36,261 nucleotides of DNA from Gammaproteobacteria bacterium (GCA_020445165.1 JAGRHE010000011.1:1-36261); one strand, 5' to 3'; positions 8,305 through 18,476 are shown, counted from the stretch's first letter. Notes: generated by a model from the letters alone, not told the origin. Numbers and translations: made by a program.

Positions 8305-8766
8305 ATGAACCTGAAAAGAAACCTGATGATCCTGCTCACGGCAACCGCGCTCGGTGCGGGTGCCGCAGCCCACGCGCGTGGAGGCGATGGTGACCGCGGT
8401 CATCGTGATGGCTCACGCGTCGAACAACGTGCCGATAATCGGCGCGGCGACCGATTCGCCGAACGCGTCGAACGTCGCCAGGACCGTCAGCACGAACGGA
8501 TCGCGCATGGCCGGCATAGCGGTGATCTGACCCGGGGCGAGACGCGTCATCTCAAGCGCGAGCAGCGTCGCATCGATCGCATGGTCCATCGTTTCGGCGC
8601 CGATGGCTATTACTCCAAGTACGAGCGGCGTCGCCTGGCGAAGGCTCAGAACCGCGCCCACCGCCATATCCATTCGGCGCGACACAATGACCGCATCCGT
8701 GACTACCGGCGCGGCTCACGCGATCAGGACCACGCCGCGTTCTTCTGGAGCTACCGTGATCATTGA
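8305..8766 (+). CDS. Small exported Arg/His-rich protein, function unknown
   Basis: 153 residues with a signal peptide ending near AAHA/RG (about residue 24). The mature part is extremely rich in Arg, His and Asp. Its centre (LTRGETRHLKREQRRIDRM, ADGYYSKYERRRLAKAQNRA) follows the pattern of a widespread small proteobacterial family of helical exported proteins in which an ADG-x-x-(S/T)-x-x-E turn sits between two basic helices. No enzymatic motif is visible. A strong GGAGAG site precedes ATG 8305. The many histidines suggest metal binding or a role near the envelope surface, which is speculation. The upstream phased repeats may link it to the two-component system at 10413-12412. Confidence 0.8.
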   Translation: MNLKRNLMILLTATALGAGAAAHARGGDGDRGHRDGSRVEQRADNRRGDRFAERVERRQDRQHERIAHGRHSGDLTRGETRHLKREQRRIDRMVHRFGADGYYSKYERRRLAKAQNRAHRHIHSARHNDRIRDYRRGSRDQDHAAFFWSYRDH

Positions 8767-8929
8767 TGGCGTGAAGCGCTGAGCGAGCATGATGACCGCA
8801 CCTGCCGGCTGACGCCCGCGGGTACGGTCGTTACGACTTGGTACCGACCTGCGGCCCGGCAGACCAGGCTGCATAGCGACCGGTGTAATGTGCAGGCTAG
8901 AATCTGCACCGCACACAGGAGGCATACCG
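8767..8929. other. Intergenic region before the mutarotase gene
   Basis: An interrupted inverted repeat lies at 8821-8845 (GGTAC-G-GTCG-TTA-CGAC-TTG-GTACC), which may be a terminator or protein site although no T-run follows. TAGAAT at 8898-8903 is a possible -10 for the mutarotase gene; no good -35 was seen. Confidence 0.3.
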
Positions 8930-9832
8930 ATGTCGATCGAAGATCTCAATACACGGTTCGGCATAGCCGGCGTTGCCGAGTTCATCACCGGCCCCGGCAA
9001 CCAGGTTCAGTTGCGCATCAGCAACGACGCTGCCACGGCGTTGATTTCACTGCATGGTGGACAGGTTTTGTCATTCATACCGCGCTCGAGCGGTACCGAC
9101 ATGTTGTTTCTCAGCACCAAGGCCCTGTATGCCGAAGGCAAAGCGATCAAGGGCGGCATACCAGTGTGCTGGCCGTGGTTCGGCGCCGATCCCGAGAAGC
9201 GCGGCCGCCCGGCCCATGGTTTCGCCCGCAATACTGCCTGGCAGGTGATGTCCGTCGAGGCCAGGTCTTCCCACCTGAGCCGGGTCGTGCTGCAGCTGCG
9301 TGACGATGCGCAGTCCCGCACCCTGTGGCCCTACCCCTTCACTCTCGACCTGGCGATCGAGATCGGTGAGTCACTCGACCTAACGTTGACCACGCGCAAT
9401 ACCGGCGACAGTGTTTTCCCGATCACGCAGGCCCTGCATACCTATTTCAGCGTCGACGCCATCGAGCAGGTTTCCGTCACTGGCCTGGACGGCCTCGACT
9501 ATCTGGACAAGGTACTGGGGTTCGCCGAGCAACGGCAGGCCGGCGAGGTAGGTTTCACGGCGGAGGTGGACCGCATCTACCAGGGTGTCGCCGGCGACCT
9601 TTTGATCAATGACCAGGCGGGCCACCGCAGGATCCGGATCTCGTCGCGGAACAGCCATACGGCCGTCGTGTGGAACCCCTGGCACGAGGTGGCCGCGCGC
9701 ATGTCCGACCTCGCGCCGGGAGACTATCGGCGCTTCGTCTGTGTCGAAACCGCCAACGCCGGCAACGAGATTGTCGACGTCGCACCCGGGCAGGCATTCA
9801 GCCTCGGCGTGCGTTATCTGGGCACATACTGA
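8930..9832 (+). CDS. D-hexose-6-phosphate mutarotase (YeaD-type aldose 1-epimerase family)
   Basis: Predicted to interconvert alpha and beta anomers of glucose-6-phosphate-type sugars in the cytoplasm. It has 300 residues. Family motifs seen are ISLHGGQVLSF near the N-terminus, GGIPVCWPWFG, AHGFARNTAW (with the active-site His region), the DYLDKV segment, HTAVVWNPW, and FVCVETANAG near the C-terminus, which supplies the conserved Glu. The start is ATG 8930, because AGGAGG sits at 8917-8922 with 7-base spacing; an in-frame ATG at 8888 has no such site. It is probably a single-gene unit. The following EF-hand gene is convergent. Confidence 0.93.
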   Translation: MSIEDLNTRFGIAGVAEFITGPGNQVQLRISNDAATALISLHGGQVLSFIPRSSGTDMLFLSTKALYAEGKAIKGGIPVCWPWFGADPEKRGRPAHGFARNTAWQVMSVEARSSHLSRVVLQLRDDAQSRTLWPYPFTLDLAIEIGESLDLTLTTRNTGDSVFPITQALHTYFSVDAIEQVSVTGLDGLDYLDKVLGFAEQRQAGEVGFTAEVDRIYQGVAGDLLINDQAGHRRIRISSRNSHTAVVWNPWHEVAARMSDLAPGDYRRFVCVETANAGNEIVDVAPGQAFSLGVRYLGTY

Positions 9833-9860
9833 AGCCCTTATACCAACGCGGCTGAAGATC

Positions 9861-9888
9861 GGGCGGACCCGCGAAGGCAGGCCCGCCC
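9861..9888. terminator. GC-rich hairpin between convergent genes
   Basis: GGGCGG (9861-9866) pairs with CCGCCC (9883-9888), extended by CC/GG after one mismatch, around a loop containing GCGAAG. It lies 28 bases after the mutarotase stop and 7 bases beyond the EF-hand stop. No T-run follows on either strand, so it is at best a weak bidirectional terminator. Confidence 0.4.
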
Positions 9889-9895
9889 TTGCACC

Positions 9896-10261
9896 TCACT
9901 TGACGCACGGTCCCATGCGCGCACCGAAGCGCTGTTGCATACGCTGTGCACGCCAGTCGTTCAGCTCGTCACGATCCAACGCGCCGGAAGCGTCGCGATC
10001 GATCTGTTCGAAACGTGCGGCATTGGCTGCTCCGCGCATCGGGTAGTTGTGCTCTGCGCGCCAGGCCTGCCGCTCGCTGTGCACCCGGGCATGCTCTTCC
10101 TGAGTGACGACACCATCTGCGTTGAGGTCGAGCACTTCGAAAGGCACCGGTCCACGCTGTGCATAGCGCTGGTCGTAGCCGTACTCGTCAGAACTGGCAA
10201 ACGCATTTCCCGTCGTCAGAACCGTGGCCAGGACGACGATGACTGGTGATTTGATGGTCAT
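9896..10261 (-). CDS. Exported EF-hand protein
   Basis: 121-residue secreted calcium-binding-type protein. The signal peptide covers about residues 1-22 (ending NAFA/SS). Two EF-hand loops are present: DLNADGVVTQEE at 45-56 and DRDASGALDRDE at 88-99, both with the usual acidic positions 1, 3, 5 and 12 (position 5 of the second is Ser). GGAG seven bases upstream supports ATG 10261. An upstream in-frame ATG adds residues with no sense. A cysteine lies three residues from the end (PCVK). It follows the two-component operon on the same strand after about 150 bases and has its own phased-repeat promoter, so it probably belongs to the same regulon. The partner is unknown. Confidence 0.87.
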   Translation of the reverse strand: MTIKSPVIVVLATVLTTGNAFASSDEYGYDQRYAQRGPVPFEVLDLNADGVVTQEEHARVHSERQAWRAEHNYPMRGAANAARFEQIDRDASGALDRDELNDWRAQRMQQRFGARMGPCVK

Positions 10262-10344
10262 GATGGCTCTCCACTTGTGGCGACCATCGTGCCGGGCCTC
10301 CGTGCCGCGGACGGTCACATGGGGTTGCCCTCCCTGCGACTTTC

Positions 10345-10376
10345 ACACTACGCCCTGCAGCTGAAACCAGGCTGAA
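10345..10376 (-). promoter_or_regulatory. Candidate response-regulator box and -10 for the EF-hand gene
   Basis: Read on the minus strand: TTCAGC, CTGGT, TTCAGC, nine bases, TAGTGT. The two half-sites have 11 bp phasing, typical of OmpR/PhoB-family regulators. The motif is the same as the one before the cytochrome b561 operon (13311-13342), differing at one base across the 17 bp box, with identical 9-base spacing to the -10-like hexamer. It lies about 85 bases before the EF-hand start codon. The natural candidate to bind is the regulator encoded at 11747-12412. Confidence 0.65.
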
Positions 10377-10412
10377 CTTCGCCGGTGGCAGCGCACCATG
10401 CCTCCCGGTGGA

Positions 10413-11750
10413 TCAGGGCGGCGGTGAATCGTCGTCACGTGGCAGCTCGACCACGACCGCCAGCCCCCCCAGATCGGCAGCACGGCCGAACCTGATCTGC
10501 CCACGATAGTTCCTGACAAGGTCATCGACGATTGCCAGTCCGAGGCCGTCGCCATCCGTTCGTTCATCCAGGCGCACGCCGCGCCGCATCAGGTCAGCAC
10601 CCGCTTCTTCCGGGATACCGGGGCCATCATCGGACACCCGCAGCGTTACGATCGGACCGGTCTCGATCCTGACCTCGATCGTGTCTTTCGCCCATTTGCA
10701 CGCGTTGTCGAGCAGGTTGCCGAGCAGCTCCAGCATGTCCTCGCGATCGAACGGCAGTGTCGCCTGGTCCGGCCCGACCGAGACGATCCGCAGCCGCCGG
10801 TCGGGATGGATACGGCCGAGTGCATCGACCAGGTCGGCAAGGTCACGCACCGGGTGGAAGCGCTGGCCACCACCGTCGCCAGCGAAGCGGGCACGTTTCA
10901 ATTCGCGTTCGACAAGCTGGGTGAGCCGCTCCAGGCGTTGCGTGGTCTGGGCACGTTGCTCCCCGGACAGGGGCAAGGCATCCAGGTCGTGCATCACCAG
11001 GCTCAGCGGCCCCTTGAGTGCGTGGGCGAGATTGCCGAGCGAACGCCGTGAGCGCTGCAGTCGCTGCTGCAGCTGCACCAGCAGCCGGTTCACCTCCTTG
11101 GTCAAGGGACGGATCTCGGCCGGTCCCAACTGGGTCAACTTTTCGCGTTCCCCTTCCGCAACCTCGGCCAGCTGGCCACGCACCGTGTCGAGCGAACGAA
11201 AGCTGCGTCGTAACACGATTCGCTGCGACACCAGTGCCAACACCAGCGCCGCCAGCAGCACGGCCAGCACCAACCAGCGCAGGCGTTGCATTTCGGCCGT
11301 CAGCAGTACCAGGTCCTCGGCCACGGCCAGGGTGAAACGCATGCCATCCTTTTCATAGCCGGCGACCCGGACCAGCAGGCGCTGCCCGGCCGGTCCCTCG
11401 ATCGTATCGAACCGAACCTCACCGGTTTTCGCCGCGGCGATGTCGAGTTCCTGGTCCCAGGTAGAGCGCGAACGCAGCAGCACGCCACCAGTGCCATGCA
11501 CCTGGTAGTAGTGGCCGGACAATGGCTGTCGATAGACCGGGGTGACCCGTCCCTCACGCATCCGCACAGCGCCGCCGGGCGTGACATGCAAGGCAGCCAG
11601 CAGGGCCTCGGCATCATGTTCCAGGCGTGATTGCAGATAGCTGCGGCCGATCGATTCGACCGCGGCCAATGCCATCCACGACAGCAATGCGAAAACCACC
11701 AGCAGGATCATCAGCATTCCCGCCGAGAGACGCGCCTCGAGCGATTTCAC
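10413..11750 (-). CDS. PhoQ/QseC-like sensor histidine kinase
   Basis: 445-residue inner-membrane kinase that should phosphorylate the regulator encoded just upstream. Helices at about 11-31 and 158-176 flank a periplasmic domain of about 125 residues. A HAMP domain follows (about 177-230). The H-box is [10 protein letters not shown] with phospho-His243; the HALKGPL form is typical of PhoQ-type kinases rather than the usual HELRTPL. HATPase motifs are [21 protein letters not shown] and [15 protein letters not shown] 11750 overlaps the regulator's stop (ATGA). It is the last gene of the cytochrome b561/PepSY/regulator/kinase operon. The signal is unknown; the PhoQ-like features and the neighbouring EF-hand and PepSY genes suggest divalent metal or envelope stress (inference). 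Confidence 0.92.
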   Translation of the reverse strand: MKSLEARLSAGMLMILLVVFALLSWMALAAVESIGRSYLQSRLEHDAEALLAALHVTPGGAVRMREGRVTPVYRQPLSGHYYQVHGTGGVLLRSRSTWDQELDIAAAKTGEVRFDTIEGPAGQRLLVRVAGYEKDGMRFTLAVAEDLVLLTAEMQRLRWLVLAVLLAALVLALVSQRIVLRRSFRSLDTVRGQLAEVAEGEREKLTQLGPAEIRPLTKEVNRLLVQLQQRLQRSRRSLGNLAHALKGPLSLVMHDLDALPLSGEQRAQTTQRLERLTQLVERELKRARFAGDGGGQRFHPVRDLADLVDALGRIHPDRRLRIVSVGPDQATLPFDREDMLELLGNLLDNACKWAKDTIEVRIETGPIVTLRVSDDGPGIPEEAGADLMRRGVRLDERTDGDGLGLAIVDDLVRNYRGQIRFGRAADLGGLAVVVELPRDDDSPPP

Positions 11751-12412
11751 GGCCGCCCCCGGAACAGGTAACCCTGGCCGCGCCGCGTTTCGATGCGATC
11801 GCGCCCGACCTTGTCGCGCAGGCGCCGGATGTAGACCTCGAGCACGTTGCTGTCGCGGTCGTGTTCGTCGTCGTAGACATGCTCCATCAGGCGCGACTTG
11901 GACAGGATGCGATCCGGATAGCTCATCAGGTAGCGCAACAGGCGGAACTCGGTCGACGTCAGCGGTACCGCCGTGCCATCACCGCAGTCGACCGTCTGAG
12001 TCTCTTCGTCCAGGCGCAGGCCGGCGACTTCCAGTCCGGCCGCTGCGCGGCCGACGCTGCGCCACAGCAGCGCCTGCAGCCGTGCGAGCAGTTCCTCGAC
12101 GTGGAAAGGCTTGCCGAGATAATCGTCGGCACCAGCGCGCAGTCCCTGCACGCGCTCACTCCAACTGTCGCGCGCGGTCAGGATCAGTACCGGGAAAGTC
12201 AGCCCGGCGGCACGCCAGTTCTGCAGCACGTCGAGGCCGGGGCGACCCGGCAGGCCCAGGTCGAGGATGACCGCATCGTGAACCTGCTCGCTGCCGAGGA
12301 ACTCGGCATCGATGCCGTCGCCACTGACATCGACCGCGTATCCGGCCGCGCGCAGGTCGACGGCGACCCTGGCCGCCAGCTCACTGTCATCCTCGACCAG
12401 GAGAAGGCGCAC
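11747..12412 (-). CDS. OmpR-family response regulator (PhoP/QseB-like)
   Basis: 221-residue transcription factor. Receiver domain: acidic pocket LVEDD (residues 5-9), phospho-acceptor Asp51 in VILDLGLPG, conserved Thr in ILTARD, and switch Lys in DDYLGKPF. A winged helix follows at about 125-220 ([39 protein letters not shown]). The start is GTG at 12412, sharing its first base with the TAG stop of the PepSY gene, which indicates coupling. The RRGQGYLF ending and order of genes fit PhoP/QseB-type regulators that often sit beside PepSY proteins. The TTCAGC-N5-TTCAGC boxes at 13326-13342 and 10360-10376 are its best candidate targets. Confidence 0.93.
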   Translation of the reverse strand: MRLLLVEDDSELAARVAVDLRAAGYAVDVSGDGIDAEFLGSEQVHDAVILDLGLPGRPGLDVLQNWRAAGLTFPVLILTARDSWSERVQGLRAGADDYLGKPFHVEELLARLQALLWRSVGRAAAGLEVAGLRLDEETQTVDCGDGTAVPLTSTEFRLLRYLMSYPDRILSKSRLMEHVYDDEHDRDSNVLEVYIRRLRDKVGRDRIETRRGQGYLFRGRP

Positions 12413-12744
12413 TAACGATCCCGCTTCCCTGCCAGCGGCTCGCCGCTGGCTGCATCGAAATAGCGCTTCTGTACACGGCCATCGGCATCCAGCAGCTCCA
12501 GCTCATACACCAACCTGCCGTGCTCGTGTTCCAGCTCTGCCTCGAGCACGTTCATGCCGACGATGCCGGGGCGTTGCAGCAACTGCGCCAGGGGCATAAC
12601 GGCACCTCGTTCCAGGTGGGCGCGTGCCTCTTCGTGATCGTCCGAGGCCAATACCGGGACGTTACCGAGGAATAGTATTGCCCCGGCCGCGCCGACCAGG
12701 GCGACGAACAGCCAGGAAAGTCGCATACGCGTTTGTTCAGACAT
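12412..12744 (-). CDS. PepSY domain protein
   Basis: 110-residue exported or membrane-anchored protein. An N-terminal hydrophobic segment at about residues 9-32 is followed by a single PepSY domain (about 38-105), recognisable from [28 protein letters not shown], and the closing [13 protein letters not shown] pattern. PepSY proteins are periplasmic and often modulate two-component signalling or inhibit proteases. Here the stop overlaps the regulator's GTG by one base, and the start overlaps the end of the cytochrome b561 gene by eight bases. A role in tuning the downstream kinase is likely but is inference. Confidence 0.88.
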   Translation of the reverse strand: MSEQTRMRLSWLFVALVGAAGAILFLGNVPVLASDDHEEARAHLERGAVMPLAQLLQRPGIVGMNVLEAELEHEHGRLVYELELLDADGRVQKRYFDAASGEPLAGKRDR

Positions 12745-13267
12745 CGGATTCTCCCCGCAGTTTATATCCGGTCACCATCGCCCGGATCAGATTTTCCCGG
12801 TGCAGCCAGCCTGCCACTACCACGCCACTTACATGGACCACGACCAGCACCAGCGACAGGTTCGCAGCGCCCTCGTGCAGATCTTCCCAACGTTCGCCGT
12901 ACAGGCCCATCATGACACCGCTGAACACGACCAGGGCCAGGCACAACAGCAGGCTGACAACCATCCATCCCCCCGCCGGATTATGACCGAGGTAATGCCT
13001 GGGCCCGCCATGCAGCAGGGACCCGAGGTAGGCGAACGTCTGCCGCGGACCGGCGAGAAAATCACTGAACCGGGCGTGCATGGTACCCACCAGGCCCCAG
13101 GCTACGCGCAGAACGATCAAGACCGCGATGAAGTAACCAGCCCGCTCGTGCAGAGCAGCCAATTCCTCGGCGCTCAGCCAAGCCACGACATAGGCCGCGA
13201 CCAACGACCAGTGAAACACCCTGACAAACGGGTCCCAGACCAGCTTTCTGACTATTGAATTACGCAT
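12737..13267 (-). CDS. Cytochrome b561 family membrane protein
   Basis: 176-residue four-helix b-type cytochrome of the inner membrane, likely passing electrons between quinol and a partner. Helices lie roughly at 16-32, 40-60, 97-120 and 137-157. Candidate haem-ligand histidines are in RVFHWSLV, LHERAGYF, LHEGAAN and VVVHVSG. The opening VWDPFVRVFHWSL is characteristic of the family. GGGGAG about 9 bases upstream supports ATG 13267; an upstream in-frame ATG lacks a site and would run across the predicted promoter. It is the first gene of an operon with PepSY, regulator and kinase. Such cytochromes are commonly next to PepSY and two-component genes. Confidence 0.9.
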   Translation of the reverse strand: MRNSIVRKLVWDPFVRVFHWSLVAAYVVAWLSAEELAALHERAGYFIAVLIVLRVAWGLVGTMHARFSDFLAGPRQTFAYLGSLLHGGPRHYLGHNPAGGWMVVSLLLCLALVVFSGVMMGLYGERWEDLHEGAANLSLVLVVVHVSGVVVAGWLHRENLIRAMVTGYKLRGESDV

Positions 13268-13310
13268 TCGATGAACTCCCCGGCTACCGCCTTCGACATC
13301 GGATGCGCAT

Positions 13311-13342
13311 ACCCTAACGGCACCGGCTGAAACCAAGCTGAA
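13311..13342 (-). promoter_or_regulatory. Candidate response-regulator box and -10 for the cytochrome b561 operon
   Basis: Read on the minus strand: TTCAGC, TTGGT, TTCAGC, nine bases, TAGGGT. The 11 bp phasing and the distance to the -10-like hexamer match the class of promoters where an OmpR-family dimer overlaps the -35 position. It starts about 45 bases upstream of ATG 13267. The same motif is repeated at 10345-10376, suggesting autoregulation by the operon's own regulator. Confidence 0.65.
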
Positions 13343-13436
13343 TGTCCGTGGTCATATCCCTGCCGAGCGGTTCGCCGTTTTGGGTCATAGGCAGGTAGAC
13401 TGCCACCTCTGTTGTGCCGTCGGATGCCATTGCCTG

Positions 13437-14317
<881 letters not shown>

Positions 14318-14321
<4 letters not shown>

Positions 14322-15328
14322 ACCTGAAGCGCATACTTGCCGTGATCACGGCGCGGAATCGTGAGTTCTACCGCGACACGGCCGGCCTCGGCTGGAACCT
14401 GCTGATGCCGGTCGTCATGGTGTTCGGCTTCGCATTCATCTTCGCCAGCCCGGAACAGACCCTGTACAAGGTCGGCGTGCTCAATCCGGGCACCGCCGAC
14501 AGTACCTTTCTGCAAACGCGGCACATCGACTTCATCGCGCAGGATGACCCGGGCAAGGCGCTGGAAAAGCTGCGCAACCATCGCATCGACCTGTTGATCG
14601 ATCTGCAGCAGCCACGCCGCTACTGGGTCAACGAACAGTCGGCCCAGGGCTACGTGGCTGAACGCCTGCTGCGCGACAGCCTTGAAGACGGGCGCAATTC
14701 ACTGCAACGCGAGGTGGTCGACGGACGCGCCGTGCGCTATGTCGACTGGGTGCTCCCAGGCGTGCTGGCGATGAACGTGTTGTTCAGCAGCCTGTGGGGC
14801 GTGGGATGGGTGATCGTGCGTTACCGCAAGAACGGCGTGCTGCGTCGCCTGCGCGCCACGCCGCTTAGCGCGAGCGAGTTCCTTTTGGCCCAGATCGGTT
14901 CACGCCTGCTGGTGGTCACCGCGGTCAACCTGTTGGTGTTCTTCGCCACTCATCTGCTGCTCGATTTCACCATGCACGGCTCCTACCTGGCCCTGGCAGC
15001 GGTATTTCTCAGCGGCTCGATGGCGTTGATCAGCCTCGGCCTGACCGTCGCGGCGCGGGTACGCAGCGAAGAGCTGGCCGACGGCCTTCTGAACCTGATG
15101 TCCTGGCCAATGCTGATGTTGTCGGGCGTATGGTTCTCGCTCGAAGGCACCAACATCTGGGCCCAGCGGATTGCCGAGTTCCTGCCTTTGACGCACATCG
15201 TCAACGCCGCGCGCCGCATCATGCTCGACGGCGCCGGCTTCAACGATGTGTGGTTCGAGATCGGCCTGATGAGCACAATCGCCATGGTTCTGCTCAGCTT
15301 GTCCGCCCGAGCCTTCCGCTGGCAGTGA
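14318..15328 (+). CDS. ABC-2 type transporter permease
   Basis: 336-residue inner-membrane partner of the preceding ATPase. One N-terminal helix at about 25-47 is followed by an extracytoplasmic domain (about 48-145), then five hydrophobic segments from about 146 to the C-terminus. The C-terminal half carries the ABC-2 pattern around RRLRATPLSASEFLLAQ and the segment WPMLMLSGVWFSLE, followed by LPLTHIVNAAR. Start overlap with the ATPase gene shows coupling. The convergent lipoprotein gene ends only three bases after its stop, so there is no room for a conventional terminator. Confidence 0.92.
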
Positions 15329-15331
15329 GCG

Positions 15332-15817
15332 TTACTGACCGATGCCGGCGCGCACCTTGTCGGCCAGGTCACGCGCCCCTTTCTCCAGGGTCGCGACCGC
15401 TGCACGACCGAGGCGTACCTGCTCGGCATTGCGCAGCTGCACCAACTCACCATCCGACAGGGCCTGGCCATCGACCTTCATCGCAAACGGCAGGGTCGAA
15501 TAGGCACTGAACGGATCGGCAAGGTGCTGCGCGGTGTCTTCCACCACGTCGTAGGCGAAGTAACACTCGGTCCTCTTGGCGGTACGACTGCCGTCGCTGC
15601 CGATCACGTTGAACTGCAGCTCGGCAATCGCGTACTCGGGCCGGCGGAAGGTATTGTTGTTCGCGGTCCATTCGACGTTTTCGCCAGCACCGGTGTAGGC
15701 CGCGCTGATGTTCTTGCAGAAGCTCACGCGCACGTCCTCGGATGGTCCCGAGCAGCCCGCGAGCAGTGCGCCCATGAACACCAGGGATGTCTTGATCGGC
15801 AATTTCTTGTGGTTCAT
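15332..15817 (-). CDS. Putative lipoprotein, function unknown
   Basis: 161 residues with a lipoprotein signal peptide: basic start (NHKKLPIKT), hydrophobic core, and lipobox LLAGC with Cys22. The mature part has further cysteines (SFCKNIS and RTECYFA) that might form a disulphide. Its C-terminal half is predicted to be helical and carries Arg/Lys and Gln. GGGGAGG lies five bases before ATG 15817. The gene begins 26 bases after the parC stop on the same strand and is probably read through from it. I recognise no domain. Confidence 0.8.
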   Translation of the reverse strand: MNHKKLPIKTSLVFMGALLAGCSGPSEDVRVSFCKNISAAYTGAGENVEWTANNNTFRRPEYAIAELQFNVIGSDGSRTAKRTECYFAYDVVEDTAQHLADPFSAYSTLPFAMKVDGQALSDGELVQLRNAEQVRLGRAAVATLEKGARDLADKVRAGIGQ

Positions 15818-15843
15818 TGGTCCTCCCCGGACACGTTGGCCGG

Positions 15844-18099
15844 CTATTCGCCAGGCTCGATACTGTCGACTTTCTGGAAACCGCGCGGCAGTTTGTTGCC
15901 GCGCCTGCCCCTTTCGCCCTCATAGGCATTCAGATCGGCGGCACGCAATACCAGGTGGCGCTTGCCGGAATTGAGCCGCACCTTGCCACCATCCGGTACC
16001 GCCAGCACGTCGACCACGTACTCGCTGCGTTCGGCGACCGCCTTGGCCGGAATGCCGATGATCTTGTTGCCCTTGCCGCGCACCATCTCGGGCAGGTCGC
16101 TTGCCGGAATCACCAGCATGCGGCCCTCGCTGGTCACCGCCACCAGGCGATCACTGTCAGCATCGGTGACCACGCTCGGCCGCAGCACCCGCGCACCGGT
16201 GGGCAGCGTCAATACCGCCTTGCCGGCCTTCTTGTTGGCCAGCAGATCCTTGGCCTGGACCCTGAACCCGTAACCGGCATCCGACGCCAGCAACCACCAT
16301 TGTTCGGGATCACCGCCCAGGGTCGCGACGAAACTCTCCCCGGCCGGTGGATTGAAGCGCCCGGTCAGCGGCTCGCCCTGGCTGCGTGCCGACGGCAGGG
16401 TATGCGCGGCCAGTGAATAGCTGCGCCCGGCCGAGTCCAGGAACACCGCCTGCTGGTTACTGCGCAGTCGCACCGCCTGCAGGAAACCATCGCCGGACTT
16501 GTAGCTGAGTTCGACGGGATTGATATCGTGCCCCTTGGCGGCCCGCACCCAGCCCTTTTCGGACAGCACCACCGTGACCGGCTCGCTCGGCGTCAATTCG
16601 GTCTCGTCCATGGCCTCGGCCGCCGCGCGCTCGACGATCGGTGAGCGGCGCGCGTCGCCATATTTCTCTGCGTCGGCCTCGATCTCCTTGCGGATCAACG
16701 TCTTCATGCGCTGCTTCGAACCGAGCGTCTGCTGCAACTGATCGCGCTCCCTGGCCAGTTCCTCCTGCTCGGCGCGGATCTTCATCTCCTCCAGGCGTGC
16801 CAATTGGCGCAGCTTGGTGTCGAGGATGTAGTCGGCCTGCGCCTCGCTGAGGTCGAAGCGCGCCATCAACACCGGCTTCGGCTCGTCCTCGCTGCGGATG
16901 ATGCGAATCACCTCGTCCAGGTTGAGGAAGGCAATCAACAGGCCTTCAAGCAGGTGCAGGCGTTCGAGCACCTTGTCGAGGCGGAACTGCAGCCGGCGAC
17001 GCACGGTCTCGAAGCGGAATTCCAACCACTCGACCAGGATCTCGCGCAGATCCTTGACCCGAGGCCGTCCGTCCAGCCCGATCATGTTCAGGTTGACCCG
17101 ATAGCTGCGCTCCAGGTCGGTGGTCGCAAACAGGTGCAGCATCATGCGCTCGCTGTCGACCCGGTTCGAACGCGGCACGATCACCAGCCGGGTCGGGTTT
17201 TCGTGGTCGGACTCGTCACGCAGGTCCTCGACCCAGGGCAGCTTCTTGGCCTGCATCTGGGCGGCGATCTGCTCGAGCACGCGCGCACCCGAGACCTGGT
17301 ACGGCAGCGCGGTGATCACGACCGCACCCTGGTCCTTGTGCCAGCGTGCGCGCATGCGCAGAGAACCGTTTCCTGTCCGGTACAGCTTGCGCAACTCCTC
17401 GCGTGGCGTAACGATCTCTGCCTCAGTTGGAAAATCCGGTCCCGGCACGTGCTCGCACAATTCCTCCAGCGTCGATTTCGGTGCCTCGATCAACCGGATG
17501 CAGGCCGATGCCACCTCGCGCAGGTTGTGCGGCGGGATGTCGGTCGCCATGCCGACGGCGATGCCGGTGGCACCGTTGAGCAGCACGTTGGGCAGGCGCG
17601 CCGGCAGCATCGCCGGTTCGGTCAGGGTGCCGTCGAAGTTCGGTACCCAGTCGACCGTGCCCTGGCCGAGTTCGTCGAGCAGGATCTTCGCGTACGGCGT
17701 CAGGCGCGCCTCGGTGTAGCGCATCGCCGCAAACGACTTCGGATCATCGGCCGAACCCCAGTTGCCTTGGCCGTCAATCAGCGGATAGCGATAGGAAAAG
17801 TCCTGCGCCATCAGCACCATCGCCTCGTAACAGGCGGTGTCGCCGTGGGGATGGAACTTGCCCAGCACGTCGCCCACCGTGCGGGCCGATTTCTTGTGCT
17901 TGGATGCTGCCGACAGGCCCAGTTCCGACATCGCGTAGACGATGCGCCGCTGCACCGGTTTGAGGCCGTCGCCAATGTACGGCAACGCGCGATCCAGGAT
18001 CACGTACATCGAATAGTCGAGATAGGCCTTCTCGGTGAATCGACGCAGCGGCAGCTGCTCGATTCCGTCTGCGTTGAACTGCGGCGTTTCCTGGTCCAT
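15844..18099 (-). CDS. parC: DNA topoisomerase IV subunit A
   Basis: 751-residue type II topoisomerase subunit that decatenates chromosomes together with ParE. It carries [28 protein letters not shown], the QRDR region [17 protein letters not shown], and the active-site Tyr in [23 protein letters not shown] and the coiled-coil region (about 400-480) follow. The C-terminal part is a short ParC-type beta-pinwheel (from about 495), not the longer GyrA type with a GyrA-box. Start ATG 18099 fits the family N-terminus; an in-frame upstream ATG at 18135 is possible. Thr occupies the position of E. coli Ser80, a hydroxyl residue as in many susceptible species. The gene ends in SIEPGE. Confidence 0.96.
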   Translation of the reverse strand: MDQETPQFNADGIEQLPLRRFTEKAYLDYSMYVILDRALPYIGDGLKPVQRRIVYAMSELGLSAASKHKKSARTVGDVLGKFHPHGDTACYEAMVLMAQDFSYRYPLIDGQGNWGSADDPKSFAAMRYTEARLTPYAKILLDELGQGTVDWVPNFDGTLTEPAMLPARLPNVLLNGATGIAVGMATDIPPHNLREVASACIRLIEAPKSTLEELCEHVPGPDFPTEAEIVTPREELRKLYRTGNGSLRMRARWHKDQGAVVITALPYQVSGARVLEQIAAQMQAKKLPWVEDLRDESDHENPTRLVIVPRSNRVDSERMMLHLFATTDLERSYRVNLNMIGLDGRPRVKDLREILVEWLEFRFETVRRRLQFRLDKVLERLHLLEGLLIAFLNLDEVIRIIRSEDEPKPVLMARFDLSEAQADYILDTKLRQLARLEEMKIRAEQEELARERDQLQQTLGSKQRMKTLIRKEIEADAEKYGDARRSPIVERAAAEAMDETELTPSEPVTVVLSEKGWVRAAKGHDINPVELSYKSGDGFLQAVRLRSNQQAVFLDSAGRSYSLAAHTLPSARSQGEPLTGRFNPPAGESFVATLGGDPEQWWLLASDAGYGFRVQAKDLLANKKAGKAVLTLPTGARVLRPSVVTDADSDRLVAVTSEGRMLVIPASDLPEMVRGKGNKIIGIPAKAVAERSEYVVDVLAVPDGGKVRLNSGKRHLVLRAADLNAYEGERGRRGNKLPRGFQKVDSIEPGE

Positions 18100-18218
18100 C
18101 TGATCCGGGCAAGCGGTTGCTGAAGAAGCGCGCATTCTACACAGGCGCCCGCGCCGTCACCCGCTTCCTTCGCCCCCGGCCTGGTCATAAACGACAAAAT
18201 TGATGGCGATGCCCTACC

Positions 18219-18247
18219 TTCAACATTCGACGACGGTTGCCTAGAAT
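18219..18247 (+). promoter_or_regulatory. Possible sigma-70 promoter of the GAF kinase operon
   Basis: TTCAAC (18219-18224), 17 bases, TAGAAT (18242-18247). The -35 is weak but the -10 and spacing are good. Transcription would start near 18254, giving about 50 bases of leader before the short ORF at 18306 and about 220 before the kinase ATG. Confidence 0.4.
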
Positions 18248-18305
18248 TTCCCCGTGGACGCACCATTTCGCGACAACAATCTGCGGCCAACAGGAGCGTC
18301 GGTCG

Positions 18306-18476
18306 ATGCGCATGTTCACATCGTGGATCCCTTGGCTGCCGGCCACGGGAATCCGGTTTCCCGACCTGACCGGCGGTGCGACCGTGGAACGACTGCAAAC
18401 GGAACGCTGTTCGCGGTCGGTATGCCTCCAAGTCAGCCACAATCTGCTCCGGGTCCGGGCTCTGCAGGAAAAATGA
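18306..18476 (+). CDS. Small upstream ORF coupled to the GAF histidine kinase (56 aa)
   Basis: AGGAG at 18292-18296 lies nine bases before ATG 18306. The frame reads MRMFTSWIPWLPATGIRFP at the start and ends in VRALQEK, with its TGA overlapping the kinase ATG (ATGA at 18473-18476). Third-position GC is about 70%, clearly higher than in the competing in-frame extension of the kinase. No domain is recognised. It may be a small regulatory protein or a translated leader that controls the kinase by coupling. The alternative is that the region is an untranslated leader. Confidence 0.42.
   Translation: MRMFTSWIPWLPATGIRFPDLTGGATVERLQTERCSRSVCLQVSHNLLRVRALQEK

Noticed and set aside
16804..18123. 439-codon plus-strand frame opposite parC
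   Set aside because: Antisense shadow of parC, no recognisable domain.
18254..18472. 73-residue N-terminal extension of the GAF kinase from GTG 18254
   Set aside because: The predicted transcription start is at about 18254. The extension has weak codon bias and no domain, and the family starts at MIAPPPDNEAQRL.
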